A stretch of DNA of 64,000 nucleotides from Spirodela intermedia (taxonomy: Eukaryota; Streptophyta; Magnoliopsida; Alismatales; Araceae): NCBI GenBank assembly GCA_902729315.2, contig LR746266.1, forward strand, positions 2,738,759-2,802,758. The letters are read 5' to 3'. The notes under the pieces are model-generated. The model was given only the letters and a program-made list of their open reading frames with translations, searched no databases and was not told the DNA's origin. Both the position numbers and the translations under genes were made by a program. Within the stretch, counting starts at the first letter, position 1. Each line of letters begins with the position of its first letter. Of this stretch, positions 38,030-50,400 are shown piece by piece.

Positions 38030-39501
38030 ACTCGCATCTGCAAGAACACGAGAGTTCGAGTCAACCCTCTCATTTAATTTACTCCACTTTCTCCTCATTC
38101 CATCGAAAAAAAAAACCATTTAATTATTTATGGATGGATACTCACAGAGCATTTAAATCCCAAACAAACAGCATTTATATATTATTTTCATTCATTTAAA
38201 GTATTAATAAAAAATATAAACTCAAAATAATAAAATTAATTACTAATACAATTTATCTCAAGCTCAACTTCTCGATCAATACCACAGAATGTTTTATTAA
38301 TATTGGGTTAATGTAAGAAAACAAATTTATTCATGAGGATTCCTTCTGGAAAAAAATAAAAAAATATAAAAAATAAAAATCTGAATATTTAAGAAATAAA
38401 TATATTAATAATGAGGATGGACGGGGGCTCATATATTTATGCAATCTCAGCAACACCAATAAAACGGACTAAAATCACCCCATTTAAATAGCTTGAAAAA
38501 AACAAAACCTGAATATCTGGGAAATATCTTCCCGAAAGTCAAACTAGGACGGACCTATGCATCTTCTACCGACAGCTTCATGCTGACGTCGGGGCACCCA
38601 TCTTCTGGTCAAATCTTCCCCTGGGGGATAGAGAAAGAAAGAGAGAGAAAGAGAGAGAGAGAGAGAGAGGAGTTGAGGTGTCGGCTCCACCGACAATTTC
38701 TATAGCCTGCGAACTCTGCGACCACGAAGATGATCGAATAGTTTCTGTTTCCAGTAGTTAAAACGTTGGCAATAATTAAACTTCTTTCTCTCTCCCTCTT
38801 CACGTCGTTCGAGGTGAGAGAAAGTCAGACGAGCGAGTGTTTTCCCATGTGCCATGTCAGATGTCACAGATGTGTTGCACCTCGCACGGAACCCCTACAC
38901 ACTCTGTCTCAATCTCTCTCCTACTGCTTACGTCCTGTGTAAGGCAGGGAATACATAACAACGTACCTGCAAAACAAGGGCCTCATCATTCTCGTTGACT
39001 GATAAGTCAATGTCGGCGTAAGCGCATGCTTTCAAAGCTTAAGGAGTGCATATGATGTCGACGATCTTGATCCGACGGTTTAGATTAACGGTGCCCCACC
39101 GGTCAACCCCGGCGGAAATTTAAATCGGCGGCGAACTTGTCTATTTTATTTTTATTTTTTATATATATTTTATTTTCTCGTCGGCCATGTTTCCTTCCAC
39201 CCCGCTACGAAATTCCAGAGAAATATATTTTCTATTTATGGAAAGCGGGATTTTGTCTTCCCTTTTCTCGTGCTCTGATCTCCGGACCCAATCTCCAAAG
39301 CTCTTCCTTCTTCACGTTAGGGTTCCTCATTCTTCTACAACCAGGAAGAACTCACCAGGCATGCATATTCTCTCTCCAAATCCTAGTGAGAGACAGACAG
39401 AGGCAGAGAGAGAGACAAAGAGACAAAGAGAGAGGGAGAGAGAGATAGCGAGAGAGAGAGAGAGAGAGAGGATCGGAATTTACAGTCTGGGGGAGATGAT
39501 G
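38030..39501. other. intergenic region between tyrosyl-tRNA synthetase and cyclin genes
   Basis: Mostly AT-rich, with (GA)n at about 38636-38668 and interrupted GA/CAGA runs at 39390-39470. The last few hundred bases before 39502 probably include the 3' UTR of the cyclin gene. No coding region is supported. Confidence 0.5.
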
Positions 39502-40033
39502 TCAGACGGCGAGCTGGGTCTGATGCTGGTGGCCGGCAGCAGAGGCGACGGCGGAAGCAGATGAGGGCTCCTCGTCAGAGAGGAAGCAGTGGAGGGGAGG
39601 AGAGGGAAACTCGAGCAGCATCTCTCTCTTGAGGTGGGCGCAGTAGGAGCCGAAGACCGAGGGCGTCACGTTCAGCCGGAACCCTAGCCCAAACAGGAAG
39701 TCCCTCTCGAGGAAGTTCATCTCCAGCGTGCTCACGCCGCCCACCTTGGCGAAGAAGGCATTGTTGTAGCACCTGCCGGCGCCGGAGAAGAAAGGCCTCA
39801 ATATCTGATGAGAGAGAAACGGAGAATCGAGGATGGAGAATGGAGGATCTGTCTAAAACTCGGTGTGAGAGGAGAAGTCGCCGGCGCCGGAGACGAAGAT
39901 GAGGGAGAAAAGAGTCCGCCGTGACCAAATTAGGTGGATCGAATTTAATTCCGGAAGGAGAGTTGCTTCCAAGTCACCCGATCCCCACAATCTTGGTTGG
40001 CACCGATACATGTATATATATCTAGAGAGAGAG

Positions 40034-40087
<54 letters not shown>

Positions 40088-40884
40088 AGGGAGGGAGGGC
40101 TGAAGGCCGGTGCCGTGCCCCAGAAGGTCAGAGAGTGAAAAAACCCAGGAAGAACACAGGACCAGATGCACCCAGAAGGAAAAAACTAGCGAGAGAGAGA
40201 GAGAGGGAGAGAGAGCCGGAGTGGGTGAAAACCGGGAAAGTGAGCCCACATTTTTCATCTTCTTGTTGCGAAGGCAAGGAATCCGCGGAGGGAGGAGGAG
40301 GGGGGGGTTCAAGAATAACAAGCAGCCACGACAAAATCTATCTCGGAAATCGATTACCAAATCTCCCCACAATCTCCTTCAAAGCGCATTCAAGATTCCG
40401 TTCGCTGCGATCCAGAAGCCGCATAATTCTCCGATAAACCCTCTCCAGTGGTCCGAGATCCCCTCGCAAAGAGAGAGGGAGGAAGAGAGAGAGGGAGAGG
40501 GAGAGGGAGAGGGAGAGAGACTCACACGTCGTCCATGAATTTGGCGGCGACCATGACGCTGGTGATGAGGAGGCGGTGGACAGTGAGGGAGGTGACAGCA
40601 ACGAGGGGTTGCCGGCGGGAGAAGCGGTCGAGGTAGATGTAAGCGACAACGTAGCAGGAGGGGCTGCAGTTGGCGTAGGTGAAGATCCGCTCCAGATAAC
40701 TCGCCACCGTGATGCCGGGCTTCGACAGGCCGTGGAACACGGTGACCTTGTGGTGGCACGGCGGCACTCCGCCTCCGCCGTGGATCCAGAGGGCGTCGTT
40801 CGTCTCTGCCACTCTCTGCAGGAAGGAGGAGAGGAATCCGACGAATCGGGGGACCATCTGGGGGCTCCGCCACATCTCGGCCAT
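39502..40884 (-). CDS. CYCU: U-type (P-type) cyclin
   Basis: Two exons, 40884-40526 and 39772-39502 (TGA), encode 209 residues on the minus strand, the usual length of plant U/P cyclins. They are joined by GACGT|GTGAG and CGGCAG|GTGC. The short N terminus is MAEMWRSPQMVPRFVGFLSS, followed by LQRVAETND. The cyclin box follows: VFHGLSKPGITVASYLERIF, CYVVAYIYLDRF, a VHRLLITSVMVAAKFMDD stretch, then YNNAFFAKVGGVSTLEMN and ERDFLFGLGFRLNVTP. These proteins resemble yeast PHO80/PCL cyclins and partner CDKA, with links to phosphate or sugar status and organ growth. The start at 40884 was chosen over an upstream in-frame ATG because a TATA box at 40988-41003 would exclude the longer form. A Gly-rich HGGGGVPP loop is inserted early in the domain. 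The single intron is full of CT repeats. Confidence 0.92.
40022..40099. repeat. (GA)n-(GGGA)n microsatellite in the cyclin intron
   Basis: A GA run (about 40038-40080) passes into four GGGA units (40081-40099). More GA or GGGAGA runs lie at about 40190-40215 and 40470-40520, so the sense strand of this 753-bp intron is largely CT-rich from its donor onward. Confidence 0.9.
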
Positions 40885-40987
40885 GGCGCCGCCCTCGTCG
40901 TCGGCGGCGCCGCCGCCGCGGTTCCAGATTTGGAGAGCGTTTTCCGAGCTTTGAGGCACTGGTTGAAGTGTTGCCAATAGACTCGGA

Positions 40988-41003
40988 GTATATATATATA
41001 TAC
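40988..41003 (-). promoter_or_regulatory. TATA box of the cyclin gene
   Basis: A (TA)n run, GTATATATATATATAC, lies about 105 bp upstream of the chosen start codon on the minus strand and is well placed for a core promoter giving a 5' UTR of about 75 nt. Confidence 0.55.
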
Positions 41004-41044
41004 GTGTATCCCATTGGATACCCAAAATTACATAAAACTCCCAA

Positions 41045-44000
41045 CTAAGTTGTACAAATAACATACATGACTCGTCTTCCCCCGTTTCTGAAGATTACCC
41101 TTCTTAAAGTGGATAACAAAGATCTTTCTCCTACATATAAATAATATTTTTATATAAATATTGTCTAGTACTGTTTATTTATATAAATATAAAAAATACT
41201 TTTTATATTTTAATTTAGGTATTTCTATTTTGATAAGCTAATATTGAAAATATTTATTAACTATTCTAGGCATGCTTCGGTGAAGGATTTTTCAAAAAAG
41301 TAATTAGTTTCTTGGTAAGTGGGACCCACCGGAAGGCAAAAAGACTGATCAAGTTCTTAATGCTGCTTCCATGCTAGCTAAAACCGAAAGTGCAGTAGGC
41401 TTGATAAGATCTTGAAAGGTGGGGGCCACGTGGCGCACCCCGGGAGAGAGAGAGAGAGAGGCGCTTGTGGTGAGGAGGGAAGCCAGCGGTTTTGTGGGGA
41501 AGGCGGAGTGAGGGAAGGGGGGGGGGGGGTTGGGGGGGTGGGGGTGGGCTCCTCCTGTGTGGTTGAGACGGAAGGAGGTAACCTGACTTGCGGTTGTCCT
41601 ATGCGTCCTTCTGGCAAGGCATGTGGGGCATCGGCTTAATTACATGCGGCGATTTAACCACGTGGTTGCATGTTAAATCCCCCCAGATTCCTAACGTGCC
41701 TCAAGGATCTGATCGAATGACACACATCCGCTGGGTTTTAGGGCGTAACCTTTTTTTTATTTTCACCTCAAACTTAAATAATATCTGTTTTCAATAAATA
41801 TTATTGATGCATATTAATTAGTTTTAATCCGATGGGGGGGCCTTCTCAGCAGATCAGCCGATCTACCGCCACCGAATCTGGGACAGCTGTGAGAGGGGGC
41901 CGTCGGCAGTTGATCCTCTCTCTCTCTCTCTCTCTCTCCCCCTCTCTCAGAGCCCTCTTTCTCTCTCTAACATCTGTCATGGCCACCAAATGATTGTGGC
42001 AGCCAACCCTTAGCTCACGTCTGGAGCTAGAACATGTCCAGCTGGAGGGCCCAGAGTGGGGCCCACCCTAATTTATTGACGTCATCCTTATTTGTACTGC
42101 CCCCCCTTTTGTTTTTTAACAGAAATTCTGGCTTTCTGAATATTTCCCCATTCAGCCTCGTATTAGTCAAAGGGAAAAGAGAAGGACTTTTATCGAAATT
42201 ATCAAGAATTCTTAGCTTCGTATTAGTGACATTTTTTCAATAAAAAGTAGGCATAAAAAGGGGCTCAATAACATGGACCTAAGTCTCATACTAGAACATA
42301 TTGGGTAATAAATAAATTGGATGAATATAGCAATAAAAAAAACCATCATAAGATGTTGATTACTCACAAAAAAACTATAATTTTCATCTATCCTTCCATT
42401 CCTCAAATCTCAACCTATAATGGTATAAAAAAAATTTATATATAGGCATGTTTAGTTCACCAACTCCCATTTTATCATTCATGATCCATCCCTAAAGGAG
42501 AACTATTTATTGATTGTACCTTGTGATGGTTTTTTTTGTACACCCCCCCCCCCCAATTCTTGTCTCACACCAACTTCATTTCTAAAAGGGTAGGTATGCA
42601 AGCACAAATTTTTTTAGCAAAACATTTTATTGTGAGGGTTTCAATGAAGAGGATTGTATATCAAAAAAGGCCACCCCAGATTGTTGTTGAGTATTTATTT
42701 ATTATGTAATCATCAAATTATTTCATATTTTCTCTCAAAAATTAAATATTCTCAAGGGAGATAAAAATGGGTAATTAAAATTTATGATGAGAATTTCTTA
42801 AACATGGACACTTGTCATTCTATGAGTGTGAAGTCTGCTACCATTTTCATAATGGGCACTTGTGACTCTATATAGTCATGTTGATGTACATGTCTTACAT
42901 TTCTTATGTAATAACATACACAATAAATTCGAAATAAATGCTTGTGGTTCTGATCACAAATAAAAGATGGTAGAACTAGGTGGTTATTACTCTTTTTGAG
43001 TGTGTATTTTTATTGATATAAAAGTGAGCAAATAAAGATACAAGACATTTTCATTCAATTTTATGATAAGAAGATGGAGTATTTTTAATTCAACAACATT
43101 AGGATAAAAGGATACTAAACATGTTGACCCAAAATAACCATGAAAAATGGAATCTAGAGTTATTTTAGATGTTATATCAATATCAATAGAGCATGATAAA
43201 TCAACTAGAGATATGTCAAAACTCATTCATGGATAAAAATTCTCTCTCCTCAATGCGAGTGATTTCTGCAACGCCACTGAAGGGTAATGTGCACTGACAA
43301 TTTGGACAATTTGAAGGGAGGTTCGTGAGGTAGGTTACATTGGAGAAGGTAGAAGAAGGGTGTGCCTTCTGACCAAATTGATGAGGGGGTTATGCTAGTC
43401 TCACTCTAAAGGTCTTGCTAGTAGTAGATGAGGCATATGGTCATTAGGTAGAATCAAAGGTTTGTTTAGAGGTGCACTCTAGTCCTAGGTGGGAACATAA
43501 TGATTTCAACGTAAGTAGCCTTCAATGAGGTGCTGAAGTAAAATAAATGGCTCTCAACTCTGAAATTGAAGATCTGACCCATATCTAGGGCACGTAAGGT
43601 GCATTGATAGTTCATAGGAAGTTGTTAGGTTCTTTGTGGGCCCAAGTGAAGAGAGAGGTCTGGGAGTAAACAAACATTTGTGCTTGAAGGCCAAGGTGTT
43701 GGAGTATTTATTTACTAAGTTGTGACAAACCCTTCTCACAATTGAGACAAAGTGCATGTGGTGGAGAAAAAAGGTTTTATTTATAAGTGAAGGTACTAAG
43801 GTTTAGAAGTTCATCGAAATATAGTTAAGACAATATCTAGTTGTCCCTAGAATTGAGAAGGTTGAAGGTAGATTCAAGGTTATTTTATTACATTTATGAT
43901 AACTCTAGGAGGGTCTTGTTTACTATTTCCCTATAGGAATGACAAGAGGTGGTTGGAACAAAGAAGATAAGTTACGTTGGTGGAAGGTCAAGTATAAATA

Positions 44001-45290
44001 AGAGTTGAGTTAGGCCATGACTATAGTACTCCTGATTCTCAAACAATAATGGGTGAAAAAGGCAAGGCATGCTCAACTCCTATTTGTTTGGTGAAGAAAA
44101 GTGACAAAACCAAATGCCAGGGATGTATGCCTAATAGAATGAGCTACATCAACAAAGTAAAAAGAAAGATCTTATGATCGGAGTTAGCCATAAAAACCCA
44201 ATTGAATGTGTTGAGGAAGATGGTGACAAGTCTCTAAAAATTATACAACCACTAATGCCAATGAAGCAAATGATGAAAGGAGAGAATGTGGTGGTAGAGT
44301 TTCACATACATGAGTAGGAACAAGATGGAAGCATAGAAGAAGAGAACCCTTAAGGGAATATGATAGCCACAAAAACATATCTTTTAGTGGGGATTGAAGG
44401 AGAGCAACTTGCATCTAAGGAAAATCAAATGATAGAAAAAGGAGTAGAGGTTTTTGGAGGTCCAATGATCCTAGTGTTGAGCCCACATGTAGTAACAACT
44501 CCAAAAAGGTTTGAACTTCTAGGGAGTATCATGATGAATGAGGTAGTGACAAGAGAGATTTTAGCTGTGAACATTAGGAGGGACAAGAATATTGAGGGAG
44601 AAATAGACTGTTAGTGCATAATGTAGTCAAATATTCAATAAAAAATTGAGGGGGGACAAGAATTTTGAGGGTGTTGTGGAAAGTATTTTGAGCAGGATGA
44701 ACCCCCTATGGTCAATAGATCCTCCACAATAGACTTTACATTGAAAAATACTGACTATTGAGTTGATATTATAGGCAAATGAAAAGGCAAAGAAATAAAT
44801 CTCCTCAATGGGAAGTATTGATGAGTTCAAAGAGTGTCCCAATTGTGGAAGGAAGCGTAACCAACAAAGGAGAAAGAATTGTGGAGCAGTCATACATGGC
44901 ATATGAGAATGAGGAAGTAATAGTGGGAAAGAAAAAGAACAAAAAAGAAGGGGAGGATGTAAAATTTCCAAGATAAATCTCAACCTTGGGGGCAATGATA
45001 TCTCCTAACCCCTCCTCTTATTTGATTGCTAGCATGTCATCCATGATGCTATGTAGTCGTGTTAATTTTTATACTATTATTGTAGAGATGGAGAATGGAA
45101 AATCTTACGAGATGGAGGGAGGCGCATACAATTGGAGATTGCTTGTAAAGGATCTCCGAAGTAAGCCCTAGGGTACTAGAGGTATAGGGCATGCAAAAGG
45201 TAGAGACAAGACACAAATATTAGAGGTTTAGCCTATTTGATTAGAAAGTTCCATATGACCCTCTCTCACTCGAAAGTAGCCATATCTAAA
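41045..45290. other. gene desert with decayed repeat sequence
   Basis: The region begins as the upstream flank of the cyclin gene and continues as AT-rich intergenic DNA with a G-rich tract (41516-41548), a (CT)n run (about 41917-41938) and a C-homopolymer (42544-42555). From about 43250 to 45200 it becomes purine-rich and ORF-like on +, with broken frames such as 44360-44614 and 44779-44976 that look like the charged low-complexity tails of LINE ORF1 proteins, but no diagnostic motif was found. No intact gene is present. Confidence 0.4.
41516..41548 (+). other. G-quadruplex-prone G tract
   Basis: A run of about 14 G is followed by TT, seven G, T, five G, T and three G, which fits the four-G-run rule for intramolecular quadruplexes. 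It lies about 650 bp upstream of the cyclin start. Confidence 0.6.
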
Positions 45291-45299
45291 CCAGAAGTA

Positions 45300-48060
45300 G
45301 GACCCAAGCATTCTTATGTGGCTATTACTCAATAAAAACACTTTAGTCCATAATTTGTAAATGTTACATCACAAAAAAGGCCCTATATCTATGAGACAAT
45401 TTTAATTATTGAATTCTCTAGAGAGGAAGTGACCCAACCGATTGCTACATTTAAACAGGCAATTGTGGGGAAGTTCGGTAGAAATTGTTATTACCTCCTA
45501 ATCATTTGTGATGAGGTAAAGAGGTGACATGAATTAGTCATTGTATAGTAAATCACGTAAATTTAAAATTTATAAAACTAGAAAATACGAATTTTTAGAT
45601 ATTTAGAAGTATTTCTAAACAAATATATCAATTATAATTCAATAAAACTTCTTAAAATAGTGGTAATTTTCTAAGTCGATCATAGAGATGTAATATAATA
45701 TCTGGTAATTATTTAAAATTTTTCTCAAAGAATACTATTTTCTATAAATTTTATACTAGAAAATAAAAATTAAATATATTTGAATTCACAAAAAAGGAAA
45801 ATAAAGGTGCGGATGTCAGGATGACGTTAGCGCTTGACGAACGTGAATTGAGCAAAAATAGAGTTCCACATGGTGATTCTTACGTAAGTGATTATAGATG
45901 ATTTAATTGATCAAATTAAGATTTATAAAAGTTAGAAGAATCGTAATTGAATGAAATATATCTTGGTAGATTTAAATCACACAAATTATCACTAAATGAA
46001 GTAGAAGTTCGGTTGAAAGCAGGAAAATAGAGTTCTGACATCGCGACAGCAATGTGTCAGCGATGCACCGGAATCCTAAACATTCGAGAGGATCGTCGTG
46101 TAGTGTCCACAGCCTCGAAGGCTCTCTTTAGACAAGGACGACATGGAAAATCTCTAGATCTACTTGTGAAGTCTAGAGATCAATAAAATAGGTCGTTGAA
46201 TCGTCTTCAACAGCTGTCACCTGGCGGAGCAGAAAAACGGCGACTTTGTGGCTCTCCGGTGACTATCACCTGACAGAGAGGGGTTTGATGGAGGTGGGGT
46301 GCGTGTCAGGGAGCTTCATCCTCAAGTCTGCATAGTAAGAGGAGGCTCTTCATCACATCCGGTATGCTCTCAAAAGGTGGCGACTCGTCTCCCGAGGGAT
46401 CGTCTTCTTCTCGAGGACAAATTGTTCGTCGATCAATTAGAGATGCTTTACTCGATGGATTCGCGATCCTTTTATTGTGAATCATTCAACAATTTTAGTA
46501 ACAATACTCTGCGAATCGTGTTGACGAGATTTTCGTCGATTATTCAGTGATTCTGGCAGCTTAATCCTTCACTAGCGATTTATAAGAAAGTCACGATAAT
46601 GAGATAAAAATATGAATTTTGGCTCTAGGAGGATTTGAACCTATGCCGGTTTCCTATTTGCACGAGAGAGATTGACATAAATACTCTAATACCCTTATTA
46701 AATGACATCATCATGGTATCTCTCTATTATAAATAAGGGGTATTATAGGTATTAAAATCATCGAATCCTTCTAGGGAAGGTGTGACACAAGTTTAGTCCC
46801 ACATCACTTGTGTGCCGAAGTTTCGGGCAAATATATAATAATATTATATTTACAATCAAGTCCCTTTCTCCTACGTGTATGACCACTCCTTATCCCATAG
46901 CCGGTTGGCCACCGGTGATGTGGAAAGAGAGTGGTGCAAACGTGCCCCTATTGGTCCTAGCCACTCGAGCCCCTGCTCACGACTACTCCCCGACTGCGTT
47001 TCCGACCTGCTTGTGGGCCCAGTTGGCCGGCAGGTCCCCTTCATTTTATTATATTTTTATTTTTATTTCTTTTTCTTCATTTATCTCAAAATTAAGATTG
47101 TAAAAATTATATAAATTCATATAAAATCACATAATTATCCAAAAATTCACGTTAATTAATTGAAAACCACTTTTCACATTTTAACATAAATATAAATCTA
47201 TTTATCATGAGTTAAGGCTAAAACTATACTATTTACTAATTATTAACTCATGATAATAAAGACTTATCAAGAGGATAGAAAAATTAAAAGAGAACATATC
47301 GGTTTGTGCCTTGGATACAAGGCACATGTATTCGATTCTAAGATGGCAAGAATTATATAGAGGATTGAAGACTAATGAATGTCCACATTCTATGTTACCT
47401 TTTTTTATCCCTATAGTGAACCCCCACTTTGTGTCGTTGTAGATAAGTTTATTAGGTTTGAGAGCTCATTTTCTCAACCCTTTTACACTCTAGACAATTG
47501 CCTCTATGATTGATACATTTATCTATGTTGATCTAGATGTTGCTCATTTTACACATCTGAATATGCCCAAGTATATGTTAAGGTAAACATCTCATAACGC
47601 ATCCTCAAAACAATTATGATAAAAAATGAGGGTTGGGAGGTCATTGAAGAACGAATGGTGGTAGAGAATGTCTCACCTTATTATAGTAGATTTTAGAGGA
47701 TTGGCCACAGTTCATGAAATTATTAGTGCAATTAGAAAGAGAGGGATGATCCATAGAAAGAAGACAAGGAGTATGAGTAGAGAGGGTTTGAGGTTGGGGC
47801 TGACAGGGAGGGAGTGGTAGATACTCGGCAACCAAGGGAGGAGAATGAGGAGAGGCAGATGGAAAAAGAAGGAAGATGGTGTGTAAAGTTTGTATGGAGG
47901 AAAGACATGATGACTCCTCAAGAAGAACCAACAAAGGACCCCAAATATGGGGTCCAAAGAGGAGTAGAAAATAAGGAAAGGCAGAGATGAGGTACAAGGG
48001 GAGCATTCTTGTAGGAAATTCTACTTGGGAGAAGGTAGATTCTAGAATCGATCAGACTCC
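45300..48060 (+). mobile_element. L1-type LINE ORF1 fossil, split by a solo LTR
   Basis: When the solo LTR (45525-47269) is left out, the flanks read on as a decayed plant L1 ORF1 (DUF4283 type). On the left, about 45350-45524, is FSREEVTQPIATFKQAIVGK then FGRN. On the right, about 47390-47560, is the PIVNPHFVS region and TIASMIDTFIYVDLDVAHFT, the counterpart of the family's AIASMIGTPL-type segment. At about 47625-47700 come EGWEVIEERMVVENVSPYYS and RIGHS, the stretch leading into the zinc knuckle. A charged tail follows to about 48060. Stops and frameshifts make it nonfunctional. I found no ORF2 (endonuclease or reverse transcriptase) to the right, so it is 3'-truncated or rearranged. Confidence 0.6.
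45520..47274 (+). mobile_element. solo LTR, family A copy 1, with 5-bp target duplication
   Basis: A 1745-bp sequence (45525-47269) begins TGACATGAATTAG and ends GACTTATCA, so it has the TG...CA termini of an LTR. It is flanked on both sides by AGAGG (45520-45524 and 47270-47274). It has no internal coding region, primer-binding site or second LTR, hence a solo LTR left by recombination. A TATA-like TATAAATAAGG lies near 46729, and TTTAGTCCCACATC at about 46793 is a phrase common near the 3' part of plant LTRs. It is homologous along its whole length to the element at 59656-61334. The long LTR suggests a Ty3/gypsy parent, which cannot be proven from the LTR alone. Confidence 0.85.
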
Positions 48061-48199
48061 CTACTAAGTGAGGCCCACGGAGTCATGAAGCTTGGGAAGT
48101 GTATTGAGGAGGTAGCAAGGAAGGGAAAAAGGGTATGTAACCCACCCTTCGCCCCTTTGTCACTTAAGAAAATGTCTTCAAAAAGGGATATTATTTTTT

Positions 48200-49740
48200 T
48201 GCATGACTCACTACCCTAAGGAACCTACCTCCAATCCCCACTACTTAGGAATAGTAGGGATTTAGATGTACCCATGGAGGCAAATCTTATTACAAGGGAA
48301 ATGACTTGAGAGTCCTCCAAGTAGACACACCCTAAGGCCTCAGACCCGAGATTCATTCGGGTCAACAAGCATGCATGATATGAATTAGGGGGTAGTGTGA
48401 GATATGGGGTGCAACCAGTGTACTCGAAGAACACACTTCCCCAGGTGGGATATGACTAGTCAACTATGGGTGGATAGAGGTGAGAGATAGGAAGCTAGAG
48501 GGGGGGGGTGGTAGGGAGAAAGACTTAAAAGAGCTAAGAGGGATATTAAGAATATACAAAATCACTACCTCAATCTGAGGCTAGATTGGGTGATTCCTCC
48601 CCCCAAGGAGAATTAGAGGATGATTGCCATGAGGTGGAGGAAGAAGGGTCCACTCAAAAGTCTATGGGGGGAAACTCTCTAATTAAGAGAGGTTCCTTAA
48701 CTTTATATGGGAAACATTTTATATTTTCACTTTAATGTACTAATTAAGGTAAATTAGTTCATTTTCACCATTTCAGTCAAACAATATGCTTTACTTAATA
48801 TTATTTAAGCCTAAAGTGTTATTTTGGAAATCACTTCATGTAAATAAACATGCAACTTGAGAATGCATTTATGAAAAATTTGATAATGGTTTTTTTGGAA
48901 TTTAGCCTTTAAAAATAGTCTTTATATTTTCACTTTAATTTACTAATTAAGGTAAATTAGTTCATCAGTTCCTGTCCCCCTCCCTCTCTTTCTCTCCGTT
49001 ATAATGCATATGGACGGCTCATCTAAGCTCATAGTTTTAACGGGCTTATTGGGCTTCTGGGCCAGAAATAAGACAAACGGGCTGTCTGAGCCCAAAACAG
49101 AGCGCTCTGATAGCCCTTCCTACCGCGATGTTTAAATTCTTTATAAAAAAACCCATAAAAATAATGTCTCCAACTGAGACCATGTGTTCCAGAGGGAGAG
49201 GAATTCGTATCGAGAGAGAGAGAGAGAGAGAGAGAGAGGCCAAGGAGATTAAAAATTTGCGGTTATCAACTTGATCGGACAGTGGATTGTTTCAATATGA
49301 TCTGTAGTTTGCTAAGCATCGCAGAGTCCGCATCATATTCCTGAAATCTTCAAATTATTTAATGACATCCTTGGAACTCTGTTTGTGCTTGTGTGCGTGC
49401 GGGAGAGAGAGAGAGAGAGAGCGAAGATGTTTCTCCCAAAGATAAATATAGATAGATAGAGACTACTAAAACATTAGAAATTGGTCAACGTGTGTAACTA
49501 CGTTGGTAAGATTTTTAGCTTAGTCAAACTTGACAACTTGACCCATCTGTAAAGCTTGGAGACTTTCAATGTCATTCATATGATTCTTTGAACTGTCAAA
49601 AAGGTGATTCCGATTTTCACGTTGAGTTTCTGGTTGCAAGGAAATCATACGTTAGTGGTATTGTTAGTCGGGATACTTTCTCCTCTAAGCAATGCCATAT
49701 TGCTTCAACTTGCCACTTACATGCTCAATTATCCTAATTT
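48200..49740. other. intergenic, with a spaced direct repeat and (GA)n
   Basis: An approximately 50-bp direct repeat (TTTTCACTTTAATKTACTAA and onwards, ending TTAGTTCAT) occurs at about 48718-48766 and 48925-48964. (GA)n runs are at 49212-49238 and 49403-49421. Three GGGCTT/GGGCC motifs lie at 49032-49062. No gene is recognised. Confidence 0.5.
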
Positions 49741-49754
49741 TTCATATTTTCTAA

Positions 49755-49990
49755 TTGTGTAGGGTGATAGGACGAAAGGATCAAAATCAAATCCTATATG
49801 TAGGATTGGATTATGACATTCATTGGAATGTTTGCCCGAGATGGTACACTCCACTCCATCTAGTGGGACCAACTACTTATCTTAGAAGCCTCGTGGGAAC
49901 TGACCTCAACCATTCAAGCATAAGTTTTCTAGTTTCACCTTGAGGACAAGTCTGCTCAATGAAGAGGAGTATTGATATAATCTTGGCTAT
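49755..49990 (+). mobile_element. possible 3' end of a decayed gypsy polyprotein
   Basis: A short stretch ends in a frame reading HLEDKSAQ, stop, RGVL, which resembles the LEDK...GG tail that closes many Ty3/gypsy polyproteins just before the 3' LTR. No upstream integrase motif was recovered, so this is a weak call. Confidence 0.25.
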
Positions 49991-50257
49991 CACCTAATTT
50001 AGAAGAAAGAATAAATAGTTATGCCCACAAGGATATACATTGTATGTGGGATAAATGAGTCATTGGCAAGTCTGTCTATTTCATACTAATGTTAAATCCA
50101 ATTTTGCTAGGCTCCTTGTTACAAATTGGGGTCATTTCAGCTCACATCTTCCTTGAAGTTTTGGTTCACTTGTGTACAACTTCAAGACTTTACTCTTCCA
50201 GGGTACACTGTAAATTAACTTTTTAAAGAGGATAATTATGTAATTAAGTGACTAGTA

Positions 50258-50294
50258 AAACCCTACCTCATGAGTAGGAGCAACAAAAACCCTA
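50258..50294 (+). promoter_or_regulatory. two telo-boxes upstream of EMB514
   Basis: Perfect AAACCCTA motifs at 50258-50265 and 50287-50294 lie 110-145 bp before the EMB514 ATG. Paired telo-boxes are typical of plant ribosome-biogenesis and nucleolar gene promoters, consistent with the product. Confidence 0.65.
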
Positions 50295-50400
50295 GCCTGC
50301 TGAATATCGCTCTAGTCGGCGCTGGGTTCCATAGACCCTTGCAAGCATACCTCCGCCGCCGCCGCCGCCTCAACCGTGCGTGCGGAACATCGCCGGGTAC

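Noticed and set aside
40885-41064. Longer N terminus for the cyclin from an upstream in-frame ATG
   Set aside because: The TATA box at 40988-41003 lies inside that extension, and family members start at the MAE-type position.
46622-46650. tRNA B-box-like GGTTCAAATCC on the minus strand in solo LTR copy 1
   Set aside because: No A box at the right distance and no cloverleaf; the matching site in copy 2 is degraded, so it is not a tRNA gene.
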